NCBI RefSeq assembly: GCF_002104455.1
Contig: NZ_NBOC01000001.1
Coordinates: 62,001 to 126,000, forward strand
Length of the DNA stretch: 64,000 nucleotides
From: Colwellia chukchiensis
GTDB lineage: Bacteria; Pseudomonadota; Gammaproteobacteria; Enterobacterales; Alteromonadaceae
Reading direction: 5' to 3'
The notes under the pieces were generated by a model. That model worked only from the letters and a program-made list of their open reading frames with translations. It searched no databases and was not told where the DNA came from. Shown one piece after another: positions 40,264 to 50,283 of this stretch (its first letter is position 1; the number at the start of each line of letters is the position of its first letter). The position numbers and the translations under genes are program-made.

Positions 40264-42365
40264 TTAAGCAACTCGAGACACCAAGCCTCACCGGCAACTC
40301 CATAAAAGATAAGCGCCATGAATTAATCGCTTACTTTAAAAATACCTGGTCGACCTATGAGTCCGTATTCGCTTTGCTCAGTAACGATGAGGCATATTTT
40401 TTACGTCCTGAGCCATTACGCCACCCACTGATTTTCTATTATGGCCATACCGCTAGTTTTTATATCAATAAATTAATTTTAGGCAAATATATTCACCAAA
40501 GAGTCAACCGGGAGTTAGAGGCAATTTGCGCGGTTGGGGTTGATGAAATGAGCTGGGATGATCTCAATAGTGAGCATTATGACTGGCCCAGTGTCGAAAC
40601 GGTGCGATCGTATCGAGCGCAGGTCTACAAGTTGCTCATCAACTTAATTGAGACTATGGAGTTAAGTTTACCTATCGAGCAAGATTCATTAGCTTGGGTA
40701 ATATTAATGGGTTGTGAGCACGAGCGCATTCACTTAGAAACTTCATCTGTGTTGATGCGTATGTTGCCACTTGATTGCATCAATACACAACAGGCATGGC
40801 AAACCTGCTCAGCAAGCTCTGGTGCTCCGGTCAATGAATTAATTACCGTTGCGGCACAAGCGGTCACCTTAGGGAAAGCAGATACTGATACCACTTTTGG
40901 TTGGGATAATGAATATGGTCAACAAACGATAAAGCTTGAAGCATTTAGCGCGGCAAAATACTTAGTGTCTAACCAAGAATTCTTAGCGTTTGTTGAAGGG
41001 GGCGGTTATCAAAAGCCTGAGTATTGGTGCCCAGAAGGTCAAGCCTGGCTGCAATATACGCAAGCGACTATGCCGCGATTTTGGCGTTTGCAACAAGGGC
41101 AATATTACCAACGCAATTTAGTTAACGAAATTGCGTTACCTTTAGATTGGCCAGTGGAAGTAAACTACCTTGAAGCCAATGCCTTTTGCCAATGGCGTCA
41201 ACAAGATACCCAGGGTTATATCAGCTTACCCACAGAGGCGCAGTGGTATAGTTTGCGCAATACGTTAACCACTGCGCAGCAAGGTCAACAGCTTAGTGCA
41301 AACATCAACTTGCAACAATATGCGTCGTCATGTCCGATAAACCAACACCGTCATGGTGATTTTTTTGATATTGTTGGTAATGTTTGGCAATGGACATCGA
41401 CGGCGATTGACGGGTTTCCCGGCTTTCGTGTTCACCCTTTATACGATGACTTTTCAACGCCCACCTTTGACGGCAAACATAATTTAATTAAGGGCGGATC
41501 ATGGATTTCAACAGGTAATGAAACTTTGGCCTCGTCGCGATATGCGTTTCGGCGTCACTTCTTTCAACATGCTGGCTTTCGCTATGTGGTCAATACGCAG
41601 CCAAGCAAGTCACAAGTGCCGATTAACCGCTTTGAAACCAGCGTTGATATTTGCCAACAACTCGACTGCTATTTTGGCCCGCCACTGCTCAATTATCAGA
41701 ATTATGGTCAACAAATTGCCGAGCAAGTGTTACAAGTGCTGGCAAAAGAAAAAACAGCGCAACAGCGAATGCTAAACTTAGCTTGTAGTGTCGGTCGAGT
41801 CGCGTTTGAGTTAAGCCCTTACTTTCAACATATTGATGCGGTCGATTTCTCAGCGCGTACCATTCAGCATGGCGTACAATTACAATCCGGATTACCTGTG
41901 CGTTATACGCAAACCATAGAAGGGGAGATCTGCCAATACCAAGAAGTTAGCTTGGCCAGCACCGTTAAGCAGGCAGATGCTGCGCGTATTGCTTTTAGTC
42001 AAGGTGATGGTGGCAACCTGAAAGCACAATTGCAGCATTATGATGTTATTTTACTTCAGCATGCTTTAGAGCAAAGTTATGATCCAAAAGCGTTATTGTG
42101 TCATGCGATCAGCCGGCTAAACCCGGGCGGGATATTGTTTGTTTTATCAGATTATCACTACCAATTGTCGACAACAGCGCAAGATAAATGGCTAGGTGGC
42201 GTGAAAGTCAATGGTGAAAACTTAAGTGGCTTTGATGCCTTAACGGAACAATTAGCAACAAACTTTGATTTGCTCAGCGAGCAAGAACTCACTAGAGTGC
42301 TTGCAAGCTCAAGCCGAAACTTTAGTTTGTCGCACTGTCACTTAACGGCGTGGCGGGCGAAATAG
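40260..42365 (+). CDS. ovoA: 5-histidylcysteine sulfoxide synthase / ovothiol synthase OvoA
   Basis: A 701-residue bifunctional enzyme of ovothiol A synthesis. The N-terminal DinB-like iron part has the facial triad H63 (YYGHTASF), H154 and H158 (CEHERIHLET); the middle is a formylglycine-generating-enzyme-like domain (GNVWQWTSTAIDGFPGF, KGGSWISTGNE, ASSRYAFRRHFFQHAGFR); the C-terminal part is a SAM methyltransferase (MLNLACSVGRVAFELS, then DVILLQHALEQSYDPKALL). The full three-domain plan indicates both sulfoxide formation and methylation. OvoB, the lyase step, is not in the window. Confidence 0.93.
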   Translation: MIKQLETPSLTGNSIKDKRHELIAYFKNTWSTYESVFALLSNDEAYFLRPEPLRHPLIFYYGHTASFYINKLILGKYIHQRVNRELEAICAVGVDEMSWDDLNSEHYDWPSVETVRSYRAQVYKLLINLIETMELSLPIEQDSLAWVILMGCEHERIHLETSSVLMRMLPLDCINTQQAWQTCSASSGAPVNELITVAAQAVTLGKADTDTTFGWDNEYGQQTIKLEAFSAAKYLVSNQEFLAFVEGGGYQKPEYWCPEGQAWLQYTQATMPRFWRLQQGQYYQRNLVNEIALPLDWPVEVNYLEANAFCQWRQQDTQGYISLPTEAQWYSLRNTLTTAQQGQQLSANINLQQYASSCPINQHRHGDFFDIVGNVWQWTSTAIDGFPGFRVHPLYDDFSTPTFDGKHNLIKGGSWISTGNETLASSRYAFRRHFFQHAGFRYVVNTQPSKSQVPINRFETSVDICQQLDCYFGPPLLNYQNYGQQIAEQVLQVLAKEKTAQQRMLNLACSVGRVAFELSPYFQHIDAVDFSARTIQHGVQLQSGLPVRYTQTIEGEICQYQEVSLASTVKQADAARIAFSQGDGGNLKAQLQHYDVILLQHALEQSYDPKALLCHAISRLNPGGILFVLSDYHYQLSTTAQDKWLGGVKVNGENLSGFDALTEQLATNFDLLSEQELTRVLASSSRNFSLSHCHLTAWRAK

Positions 42366-42409
42366 CAATATCAGGCAATAGTGTTACGCACTGGCTTACT
42401 CAAACGGGA

Positions 42410-42423
42410 TAGGCAAGCTTGCC
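42410..42423. repeat. Perfect 14-base palindrome downstream of ovoA
   Basis: AGGCAAGCTTGCCT lies 45 bases after the ovoA stop. It has no T-run, so it is not a standard terminator. It could be a protein site or a stabilising 3' hairpin. Confidence 0.4.
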
Positions 42424-42562
42424 TGAACATGACATTAAGTAAGCGAAAAACAGTGAAAATAAACACCGGATTTTGCGTCAAGTTACAGCTTGCTAGTAAA
42501 AACGAAACTATCAACCAAGGTGGATTAATATACTGAACGAGATATTAATGCCAACTATTGCT

Positions 42563-42781
42563 TTAAAGGGCAAGGTCTATCACCATTTCGCGCAATTCGT
42601 CTTTAGAGATCGAGTTATCGTGGTTTTTATCAAAACGGTTGAAAATAGTTTCGCACATGCGAATGCCTTTTTCTTGTAGCAAGCAGTCAATCAATTCGAC
42701 AAACTCACTGCGATTAATTACGCCGTCTTTATCTTCATCAAAAATTTCAAAAAGTTCATCAACCCACTGATTTAGTTCCAT
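42563..42781 (-). CDS. Cytoplasmic two-EF-hand protein
   Basis: A 72-residue calmodulin-like protein without signal peptide. Two canonical loops are visible: DEDKDGVINRSE (about 15-26) and DKNHDNSISKDE (about 50-61), each within a helix-loop-helix context. It is transcribed alone. Function is unknown; intracellular calcium sensing is plausible. It is unrelated in layout to the exported EF-hand protein at 35142. Confidence 0.85.
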   Translation of the reverse strand: MELNQWVDELFEIFDEDKDGVINRSEFVELIDCLLQEKGIRMCETIFNRFDKNHDNSISKDELREMVIDLAL

Positions 42782-43144
42782 CAGTCATCCTCTTTTTGTG
42801 GATAATATCTAATACAGACTTTATCGCTATTTACATCATATGTGAATGATTAATTCTGTTATTTATGATTATGGTGCATTTTTGCTCCGACCGCTCAGTT
42901 TGTGCGCGCCAGCCTAATAATAAAGACCAAATGCCTACTCACATAAGCCGCTTTTTTGTTGCATGTGCAAGCTAACTAGAGGCTGGCTTGACCCGCAATA
43001 GCAGCCAAAGTAGCAATTAAACGACTTTAATTATTTCACAGGTGCAATATCGTGCAGTATTTTTGAAAAAAAATGCGGCAAAATTGTCAATACCACGACA
43101 AATAGCTTTAGAATAGCCGAGCACTGTTTTAAAAGGAGAATTTG
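42782..43144. other. Divergent gap EF-hand / hydrolase
   Basis: This 363-base AT-rich gap carries promoters for both flanking genes. An inverted repeat TTGTC-N8-GACAA occurs near 43087. AAAAGGAG precedes the hydrolase start. I see no further gene. Confidence 0.4.
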
Positions 43145-44665
43145 ATGATCAAAAATTGGCACAGGTTATGTCGCGCAGGGAGACTTAGCGTGGGTTTAGT
43201 TATTGCAACTATGGGCTTTAGTCAAGCGTGTATCGCTCAGAGTAGCGACTCACAACAGCTGAGCTTGCAAAGCTGTCATGTTAAGGGCGTTCGCCAGCAA
43301 GTACAATGTGGCACCTTAATGGTACCTGAAGATTATACACAACCAAATGGCGAGCGCATTAGCATTAACTTTGTCATTCTACCCGCCATAGACAGTAGCA
43401 AAAAGCAGTTACCGCTGATGTTTTTAGCCGGTGGCCCTGGACAAGCAGCAACTGAGTTAGCCAGTCATATTTATAGTGGCTTTAATGAAGTTAGAAAAAC
43501 CCGTGATTTAATACTGATTGATCAACGAGGTACGGGGCAATCTGCGCCATTACAGTGTCAAGAGCCACTGACGCTCGATCCTTATACCAGTGTACCAGAA
43601 GACTTCACCTTGAGTGACGTTAAGCAATGCTTGTTACAACTTCGCGGTGATTTAAGCCAGTTCAATTCAGAAAATGCCATTCGAGATTTTGACGCTGTGC
43701 GGGCAGCGCTAGATCATCAGCAGGTGCATATTTATGGCGGCTCGTATGGTACGCGAGCTGGCTTGGTGTATATGCGTATGTTTCCTGAGTCAATAAAAAG
43801 CGTGGTGTTAGACAGTGTTGGGCCTATCGAAGTCCCCATAGGCTTGTTTGGTCAAAGTGCGGCACAGTCATTTGAGCGACTACTGGCTCATTGTCAAAAT
43901 GACCAACTTTGTGCAAAACAATACCCAAACTTGGCGCAAGAATTTGTCGCGCTAAAGGCAAAACTTAAGCGCGCGCCAGTGACTGTTGAAATTGCCCACC
44001 CAAGGTTAGGCACTAATACGGCTTTTACTATTAGTCATGATAAGTTTCTTTCAACCCTACAAATGCAGCTGTACTCGATGCCAACGCGCAGTTTAGTGCC
44101 GCTACTTATCCACCAAGCTTACTTAGGTGATTATAAACCGTTGGCGGGGCTAATAGCGCAAAGTGAAGGCGATATGGGCATATATATTGGTTTGCATTTT
44201 AACATTGTTTGTAATGAAGACCTGCCTAAAATTTCAGAGCGCATGAAAGCGGCCGATGCTGACAATAGTTTTGCTCAGGGCATGAGTTTAGCCATGGTGG
44301 CAAAAGCGTGCTCAGTGTGGCCTAGCTATCAACCAAGTGAGAATTTTTATCAAAGCGTAAATGTTGAGATACCTACCTTGATATTATCGGGTGCGTTAGA
44401 TCCGGTCACGCCGCCGAGTAATGGTGAGCAGGCACATGCGCACCTAGTCAATAGCCATCATATTATTGCCAAAAACAATGCCCACATTGTTGCCTCAACG
44501 GCTTGTGGTATCAATATTATTAATGAATTTTTAACGACACAAAAACCAACCGAGCTTGATGAGTCCTGCCTAGATGACGTGCCAGCCGAGTCGTTTATGT
44601 TGGGGTTAAATGGTGGTGTTGCGATTGCGACAAGTCAAACTAAGCCTGCACAAGCAAGGAAATAA
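43145..44665 (+). CDS. Exported alpha/beta hydrolase, tripeptidyl-aminopeptidase-like
   Basis: A 506-residue secreted serine hydrolase of the S33/TAP type. The signal peptide ends near residue 32 (QACIAQ/SSD). Oxyanion region is FLAGGPGQAATE, nucleophile Ser200 in IYGGSYGTRAG, acid in SGALDPVTPP and base histidine in NNAHIV, in the C-terminal TAP-like part. Family members remove N-terminal residues from peptides. It is followed by an ABC exporter after 3 bases, so peptide processing or drug detoxification linked to export is possible. AAAAGGAG supports the ATG at 43145. Confidence 0.88.
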   Translation: MIKNWHRLCRAGRLSVGLVIATMGFSQACIAQSSDSQQLSLQSCHVKGVRQQVQCGTLMVPEDYTQPNGERISINFVILPAIDSSKKQLPLMFLAGGPGQAATELASHIYSGFNEVRKTRDLILIDQRGTGQSAPLQCQEPLTLDPYTSVPEDFTLSDVKQCLLQLRGDLSQFNSENAIRDFDAVRAALDHQQVHIYGGSYGTRAGLVYMRMFPESIKSVVLDSVGPIEVPIGLFGQSAAQSFERLLAHCQNDQLCAKQYPNLAQEFVALKAKLKRAPVTVEIAHPRLGTNTAFTISHDKFLSTLQMQLYSMPTRSLVPLLIHQAYLGDYKPLAGLIAQSEGDMGIYIGLHFNIVCNEDLPKISERMKAADADNSFAQGMSLAMVAKACSVWPSYQPSENFYQSVNVEIPTLILSGALDPVTPPSNGEQAHAHLVNSHHIIAKNNAHIVASTACGINIINEFLTTQKPTELDESCLDDVPAESFMLGLNGGVAIATSQTKPAQARK

Positions 44666-44668
44666 ATT

Positions 44669-45415
44669 ATGATAGAAGTTAACAATTTACATAAAAGTTT
44701 TGTCAGTAAAAAAAATACCGTGCGCGCATTAGACGGCTTATCCTTTACCGCCAAAGATGGTGAAATTACCGGCATTTTAGGGCCCAATGGCGCCGGAAAA
44801 ACCACCTGCTTGCGTACCTTGTATGGGTTATTGCGTGCCGATCAGGGCGAGGCGCGTATCGATGGCATCAAAGTAACTCAAGAGCCAATAAAAGCGAGAA
44901 AACGCTTAGGTATTTTTCCAGATAAGTTTGGCCTCTACGAACGTCTGACTGCCTACGAGCAAATTGACTATTTTGCCAGCATTCATGGCATGAAAGGCAT
45001 TGAAAAACAGACCGCAATCGAGCAAATTCTCACCGATTTAGATATGCATGCCTTGGCGCATCGAAAAACCGTCGGTTTTTCACAAGGGCAACGCATGAAG
45101 GTAACCTTAGCTCAAGCACTTGTGCACCAACCGAAAAACTTCGTGCTTGATGAGCCAACCCGAGGCTTAGATGTGATGAGTACCCGCATCTTACGCGCAC
45201 ATTTGGCAAAATTTAAAGCCAAAGGACACTGCATTTTATTTTCCTCTCATGTTATGCAAGAAGTGGCTGCACTTTGTGATCGCGTTATTATAGTAGCCAA
45301 CGGCAAAATGGCTGCCCAAGGCACGCCGCAAGAGCTATGCGAGTTAGCCGGCGAAACGCATTTAGAAGAAGCCTTTGTCAAGTTAATTGGCTCAGATGAA
45401 GGAGTAGCGGCATGA
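44669..45415 (+). CDS. ABC exporter ATP-binding protein, NatA-like
   Basis: A 248-residue ABC ATPase: Walker A GPNGAGKTTCLRT, signature FSQGQRMKVTLAQAL, Walker B NFVLDEPTRGLD and switch His in FSSHVMQEV. Resemblance to NatA (sodium exporter) is through overall sequence and the partner permease. Translationally coupled by a 4-base overlap to the permease. Confidence 0.88.
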   Translation: MIEVNNLHKSFVSKKNTVRALDGLSFTAKDGEITGILGPNGAGKTTCLRTLYGLLRADQGEARIDGIKVTQEPIKARKRLGIFPDKFGLYERLTAYEQIDYFASIHGMKGIEKQTAIEQILTDLDMHALAHRKTVGFSQGQRMKVTLAQALVHQPKNFVLDEPTRGLDVMSTRILRAHLAKFKAKGHCILFSSHVMQEVAALCDRVIIVANGKMAAQGTPQELCELAGETHLEEAFVKLIGSDEGVAA

Positions 45416-46575
45416 TGCAATTAAAAGCCTTAATGGTAAAAGAGTTTAAAGAAGCGTTTCGCGATAAGCGGGCATTAATGGTCGCCATGAGCATGGCGTT
45501 ATTAATGCCAGTGATGATTATGGTGATGTTAAAGGTGGCGATTAAGGAGGCAGTAGATAATCCGCCTGTCTATGTAAAGTACAGCGGTGCGCAATATGCG
45601 CCGAAATTGATCGCCGCATTAGAAAATAAAAATATTCTCTCTTTTGCACAGGTGCCAGCCGATGAAAAGCGCAATTGGAATGAGCGCAATATTGAATTAA
45701 CCATTCCAGAACACTTTGCCGAAGATATGGCCGCGGGTAAACCGATAGAGCTTATTTTGCGTGCCGACTTTAACGAGAAGTCACTTAGCACACCTATTCG
45801 TCGCATTAAAACTTTGATTAATGAGTATTCACTGAGCATTGGTTATAAACGCCTGTTAGTGCGTGGTATCGATATCAAGTTATTACAGCCGATTAAACTG
45901 CTAGAACAAGATACGGCATTGCCGAGCAGCAATGCGATGATGATCTCATTGATCTTAGGGGTTTATTTAATGATGGCCGCCTTTATGTCGGGGTTGCCAG
46001 TTGCGATTGACTCCAGTGCCGGTGAGCGCGAGCGAAATGTCTTAGAAATGCTGTTATGCCAGCCTGTTAGTACCTTAAAAATCGTGCTTGCTAAGCTAAG
46101 TTGTGCCAGTGCCATTGCCATTATCTCTATTATCTTGATGCTAGTGTTAACCTCGCTGGCAATGAATTTTGTTGATTTAACGAAAATAGGGGCCACTTTT
46201 AGCATTGACGCATCAACATTTGCCATTTTATTGCTGCTTTTGGTGCCAATTTGCTTACTGGCCGCGGCATTACAATTGCTTTTTGCTTTTCAAGCGAAAA
46301 GTTTTAAAGAAGCGCAATCTACCGTTACCATGTTGATTATGGTGCCAAGCTTTATTCCCTTCGCCTTAATGATGATGGACGATAAACCCGCGTGGGTCAA
46401 TTGGCTACCCATTTCGGGCCAGTCTTTATTAATGGAAGACGTTTTTAAAGGCTTAGCCGTTGATTGGAGTGCGCTGTTTTTTACTAGCGCGGCGACAATT
46501 GCGCTTACCGTGCTGTTAGTTTGGGTATTAGCGAAACGCTTGACCTCAGAAAAAGTGGTGATGTCACTGAGTTAA
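45412..46575 (+). CDS. ABC exporter permease, NatB-like
   Basis: A 387-residue ABC-2 type permease: N-terminal helix (about 22-42), a large extracytoplasmic domain (45-170), then five helices in the C-terminal half with the family motif AGERERNVLEMLLCQPVS and GLAVDWSALFFTSAATIAL. NatAB in Bacillus exports sodium; here sodium or a peptide-like substrate cannot be told apart. Overlaps the ATPase gene by 4 bases. Confidence 0.87.
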   Translation: MMQLKALMVKEFKEAFRDKRALMVAMSMALLMPVMIMVMLKVAIKEAVDNPPVYVKYSGAQYAPKLIAALENKNILSFAQVPADEKRNWNERNIELTIPEHFAEDMAAGKPIELILRADFNEKSLSTPIRRIKTLINEYSLSIGYKRLLVRGIDIKLLQPIKLLEQDTALPSSNAMMISLILGVYLMMAAFMSGLPVAIDSSAGERERNVLEMLLCQPVSTLKIVLAKLSCASAIAIISIILMLVLTSLAMNFVDLTKIGATFSIDASTFAILLLLLVPICLLAAALQLLFAFQAKSFKEAQSTVTMLIMVPSFIPFALMMMDDKPAWVNWLPISGQSLLMEDVFKGLAVDWSALFFTSAATIALTVLLVWVLAKRLTSEKVVMSLS

Positions 46576-47156
46576 GCGCTGCCAAAGCAAATAGCGATTG
46601 ATCTGTCTTAAATATAATTGCAGCGCCGGTGCTGAGCGTATAGGTGCTGCTTATATACTCATAAATCAATTCGGCAGTTTATGACTTTTACCTGACATAA
46701 ACTAGCGTCTACTTAGCCCATGCTTGCTAATAACTTAGTGTTGTTAAAGCATTAATCAGCTCCTGAGGAAACCTTTAGCGGCATTCATCAAGTTCAGTGT
46801 TAGTACATTAATTATGTTATTGGCACGATTGACGGTGAACATTATTAAATGGTGGTAGAATTATAAGCGGACTTTTTATTGTTTTATTGAATTAAATTTA
46901 TATTGACGGTAGGTTTGTTGTTTATTATTTGTTGTTTTTGTATTTTTAACTGAGTATATTAATTACTAAAAGGCACTAAAGTTAGCGTGCATAGTCTACC
47001 ATGCTGACATTAATGCATATTGGATTGCAAAATGAGCTAAAACAGCACGGTTTTATCGTGTACAAGTTTTACAAGATCAGGCAAAATATGCCGCAATTAA
47101 TTTTTGCATTTACGCTAACCCCAGTACTGCTATCGCAGACTATTTGAGGATAAAAG
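46576..47156. other. Long AT-rich gap upstream of glyA
   Basis: A 581-base region without a supported gene. It must carry the glyA promoter. I could not place a promoter or a PurR, MetR or glycine-riboswitch signature with confidence. TGAGGATAAAAG before glyA gives its ribosome site. Confidence 0.4.
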
Positions 47157-48413
47157 ATGTTTACACGTGATATGAATATTGCTGATTTTGACCCAGAACT
47201 TTATCAAGCAATGAGCAAAGAAGTTGTTCGCCAAGAAGAACACATTGAACTCATCGCTTCAGAAAACTACTGTAGCCCACGTGTACTCGAAGCTCAAGGC
47301 TCACAGTTAACCAATAAATATGCTGAAGGTTACCCAGGCAAGCGTTATTACGGCGGTTGTGAGTATGTTGATGTTGCAGAGCAATTGGCCATCGACCGCG
47401 CTAAAGAATTATTTGGTGCCACATACGCCAACGTGCAGCCTCATGCTGGTTCACAAGCGAACGCGGCGGTTTTTCAAGCTTTAGTTACCCCAGGTGGTAA
47501 AGTTCTCGGTATGAGCTTAGCGCACGGTGGTCACTTAACTCATGGCTCTCATGTTAACTTTTCCGGTAAGTCATACGAAGCCATTCAATACGGTTTACAT
47601 CCTGAAACCGGTGATATCGACTACGCTGAATTAGAACGTTTGGCCATAGAGCATAAGCCAGAGATGATCATCGGTGGTTTCTCAGCGTTTTCTGGCATAG
47701 TTGATTGGGCGCGTATGCGTGAAATTGCGGATAAAGTCGGTGCTTACTTTTTTGTTGATATGGCGCACGTTGCTGGTTTGGTTGCAGCAGGTTTATATCC
47801 GAACCCTGTCCCTCATGCCCATGTGGTGACTACCACTACACACAAAACTTTAGCGGGTCCACGTGGCGGTTTAATTGTTTCAGGTTGTGATGATGAAGCG
47901 ATTTACAAAAAACTAAATAGCGCGGTATTCCCAGGTGGTCAAGGTGGCCCACTAATGCATATTATTGCGGCAAAAGCGGTTGCTTTTAAAGAAGCCTTAG
48001 CACCCGAATTTAAAGCCTATCAACAAAATGTATTAGCTAATGCCAAAGCCATGGTGGCGGTATTACAAGAGCGTGGTTATAAAGTTGTGTCAAATGGCAC
48101 CGAAAACCACCTATTACTGTTGGATTTAATCGATAAAGACATTACAGGTAAAGATGCCGACGCTGCCTTAGGTCGTGCGCATATTACGGTGAATAAAAAC
48201 TCGGTTCCTAATGACCCACGTTCACCGTTTGTGACCTCAGGCCTACGCTTAGGTACGCCAGCGATTACTCGTCGTGGCTTTGGTGTTGAAGAAACCAAAA
48301 CCATCACGCATTGGATCTGTGACATCTTAGATGATATTGAGAACGAGGCAGTAATTGCCAAGGTACAAGCAGGCGTTAGTGAGCTGTGTGCACGTTTTCC
48401 TGTTTACAAATAG
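47157..48413 (+). CDS. glyA: Serine hydroxymethyltransferase
   Basis: A PLP enzyme converting serine and tetrahydrofolate into glycine and methylene-THF. The 418-residue protein has the PLP lysine in [16 protein letters not shown] and the N-terminal block [18 protein letters not shown]. Glycine made here is also the substrate of ThiO. Followed by a strong terminator; nrdR and the rib genes come next, as in many gammaproteobacteria. Confidence 0.98.
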   Translation: MFTRDMNIADFDPELYQAMSKEVVRQEEHIELIASENYCSPRVLEAQGSQLTNKYAEGYPGKRYYGGCEYVDVAEQLAIDRAKELFGATYANVQPHAGSQANAAVFQALVTPGGKVLGMSLAHGGHLTHGSHVNFSGKSYEAIQYGLHPETGDIDYAELERLAIEHKPEMIIGGFSAFSGIVDWARMREIADKVGAYFFVDMAHVAGLVAAGLYPNPVPHAHVVTTTTHKTLAGPRGGLIVSGCDDEAIYKKLNSAVFPGGQGGPLMHIIAAKAVAFKEALAPEFKAYQQNVLANAKAMVAVLQERGYKVVSNGTENHLLLLDLIDKDITGKDADAALGRAHITVNKNSVPNDPRSPFVTSGLRLGTPAITRRGFGVEETKTITHWICDILDDIENEAVIAKVQAGVSELCARFPVYK

Positions 48414-48463
48414 AGATTAATCTCGACAACTAGCCGTACTGCATAATTGCAGTTACTGGGTAT

Positions 48464-48492
48464 AAAATGGCCACTTTAGTGGCCATTTTTTG
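48464..48492 (+). terminator. Terminator of glyA
   Basis: AAAATGGCCACT / AGTGGCCATTTT with a 2-base spacer, followed by a T-run, lies about 50 bases after the glyA stop. Confidence 0.9.
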
Positions 48493-48603
48493 TTTTCAAC
48501 TTCGCTGGTGCAATATTAATGCGAAGATTTTTCGCTTAATGACCTGTTTTCCATTAAAATACTGCCATTATTGTTCAAGACTTGTTAACCACGGAACTTA
48601 TCT

Positions 48604-49059
48604 ATGTACTGCCCTTTTTGTTCAGCTAACGATACCAAAGTGATCGACTCGCGTTTAGTATCCGACGGCCACCAAGTGCGACGCCGGCGTGAGTGTCTAG
48701 CTTGTCATGAGCGCTATACCACCTTTGAAACCGCGGAACTTGTTATGCCGCGTATTATTAAGCGCGATGGCTCACGCGAACCTTTTAACGAAGAAAAAAT
48801 GCGCAGTGGTTTATTACGCGCACTGGAGAAGCGACCGGTAAGTACCGAAGAGATCGAGTTGTCGATTAATAAACTGAAATCACAATTGCGGGCCACGGGC
48901 GAGCGGGAAGTGGGCAGTGAAATGTTAGGTACCTTAATTATGCAGCAGCTAAAAGGTTTAGATAAAGTCGCCTATATTCGTTTTGCTTCAGTTTATCGTT
49001 CGTTCGAAGATATTAAAGAGTTTGGTGAAGAAATTGCCCGCTTAGGCGATGATGATTAA
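48604..49059 (+). CDS. nrdR: Transcriptional repressor NrdR
   Basis: Represses ribonucleotide reductase genes through nucleotide sensing. The 151-residue protein has the zinc ribbon CPFC...CLAC (residues 3-34), with [17 protein letters not shown], and an ATP-cone (about 49-139, with [19 protein letters not shown]). The position just before ribD is conserved in gammaproteobacteria. Confidence 0.97.
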   Translation: MYCPFCSANDTKVIDSRLVSDGHQVRRRRECLACHERYTTFETAELVMPRIIKRDGSREPFNEEKMRSGLLRALEKRPVSTEEIELSINKLKSQLRATGEREVGSEMLGTLIMQQLKGLDKVAYIRFASVYRSFEDIKEFGEEIARLGDDD

Positions 49060-49094
49060 ATCATGCTTATCAGAACCAAGGCTAAGGGGCGATA

Positions 49095-50222
49095 ATGGCT
49101 AACTTTTCATTACAAGATCATCAATTTATGCAGCGCGCTATTGAGTTAGCTAGACGCGGCCACTATACCACCTCGCCAAACCCTCGCGTGGGTTGTGTGA
49201 TTGTGCGCGATAACAAGATCGTTGGTGAAGGGTTTCATCAAAAAGCGGGACAAGGGCACGCTGAAGTGCACGCACTTGCTCAAGCGGGTAGCAAAGCCAA
49301 AGGCGCAACAGCCTATGTGACCCTAGAGCCATGTAGTCACTTTGGCTTAACGCCACCTTGCGCAAAAGCACTGATTAATGCACAAGTTAGCCATGTGGTT
49401 GCCGCCATGGTAGACCCCAATCCGAAAGTGTCGGGTCGTGGCTTAAAGCTTTTACAAGCCGCTGGCATCAGCACAGCTTTTGGTTTGCTTGAGCAAGACG
49501 CTAGAGCGCTAAATATCGGCTTTATTCAGTTAATGACTCAGCAACGACCTTATGTGCGTTGTAAACTCGCTGCCAGCCTCGATGGTAAAACTGCAATGGC
49601 TAGTGGTGAAAGCCAATGGATCACATCAGCGGAAGCTCGCTGTGATGTGCAGCGCCTTAGAGCGCAAAGTTGCGCAGTGATCTGTGGTGCTGACTCTGTA
49701 ATAATTGATGAAGCGAAAATGAATGTGCGTTGGCAGGCTTTAGGACCATTAAAAGAGCAATACCCAGAAACTGATATTCGGCAACCGGTGCGCGTTATTA
49801 TTGATGGCAAAAACCGCATCACACCTGACTTAGCCATTTTTCAAACGCCGGGTAAAATACTGTTAATTCGCACTCACATTGAAAACAGTCAGCGCTGGCC
49901 GCAATTTGTAGAACAAGTCGAAATTGAAAAAGCTAAAAATAGTGACCATATCGATCTGAAATTATTGTTAGAATACTTAGCCCAACAAGGTTTAAACGAT
50001 GTGCTTATTGAGTCTGGCGCGCAACTCGCTGGTGCCTTTATTGGTCAAGACTTAGTGGATGAGTTAATTCTTTATCAAGCGCCAAAGTTGATGGGGGCAG
50101 CAGCAAAAAGTTTAGTGAATATGCCCGCCATAACGCAGTTATCAGCGGCAAAAAACCTTGAAATTACCGATATGCGTATGGTGGGAAAAGACATTAGAAT
50201 AACGGCTCAGTGTAGCCGTTAA
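49095..50222 (+). CDS. ribD: Riboflavin deaminase/reductase RibD
   Basis: Bifunctional enzyme of the second and third steps of riboflavin synthesis. N-terminal zinc deaminase: HAEVHAL and LEPCSHFGLTPPC. C-terminal reductase (about 150-375) with SLDGKTAMASGESQWITS and VLIESGAQLAGAF. Length 375 fits. It is preceded by AAGGGG and starts 35 bases after nrdR. No FMN riboswitch was seen upstream. Confidence 0.97.
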   Translation: MANFSLQDHQFMQRAIELARRGHYTTSPNPRVGCVIVRDNKIVGEGFHQKAGQGHAEVHALAQAGSKAKGATAYVTLEPCSHFGLTPPCAKALINAQVSHVVAAMVDPNPKVSGRGLKLLQAAGISTAFGLLEQDARALNIGFIQLMTQQRPYVRCKLAASLDGKTAMASGESQWITSAEARCDVQRLRAQSCAVICGADSVIIDEAKMNVRWQALGPLKEQYPETDIRQPVRVIIDGKNRITPDLAIFQTPGKILLIRTHIENSQRWPQFVEQVEIEKAKNSDHIDLKLLLEYLAQQGLNDVLIESGAQLAGAFIGQDLVDELILYQAPKLMGAAAKSLVNMPAITQLSAAKNLEITDMRMVGKDIRITAQCSR

Positions 50223-50283
50223 ACTCAATCGCTGAAAGGGTAAGCCCTGTTCAGTATAGTTAATTCAGATGACGAGAAATAAA

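Noticed and set aside
43087-43104. TTGTC-N8-GACAA as a second GlrR box
   Set aside because: The spacing between TGTC and GACA is 8, not 10, and there is no sigma-54-like element nearby.
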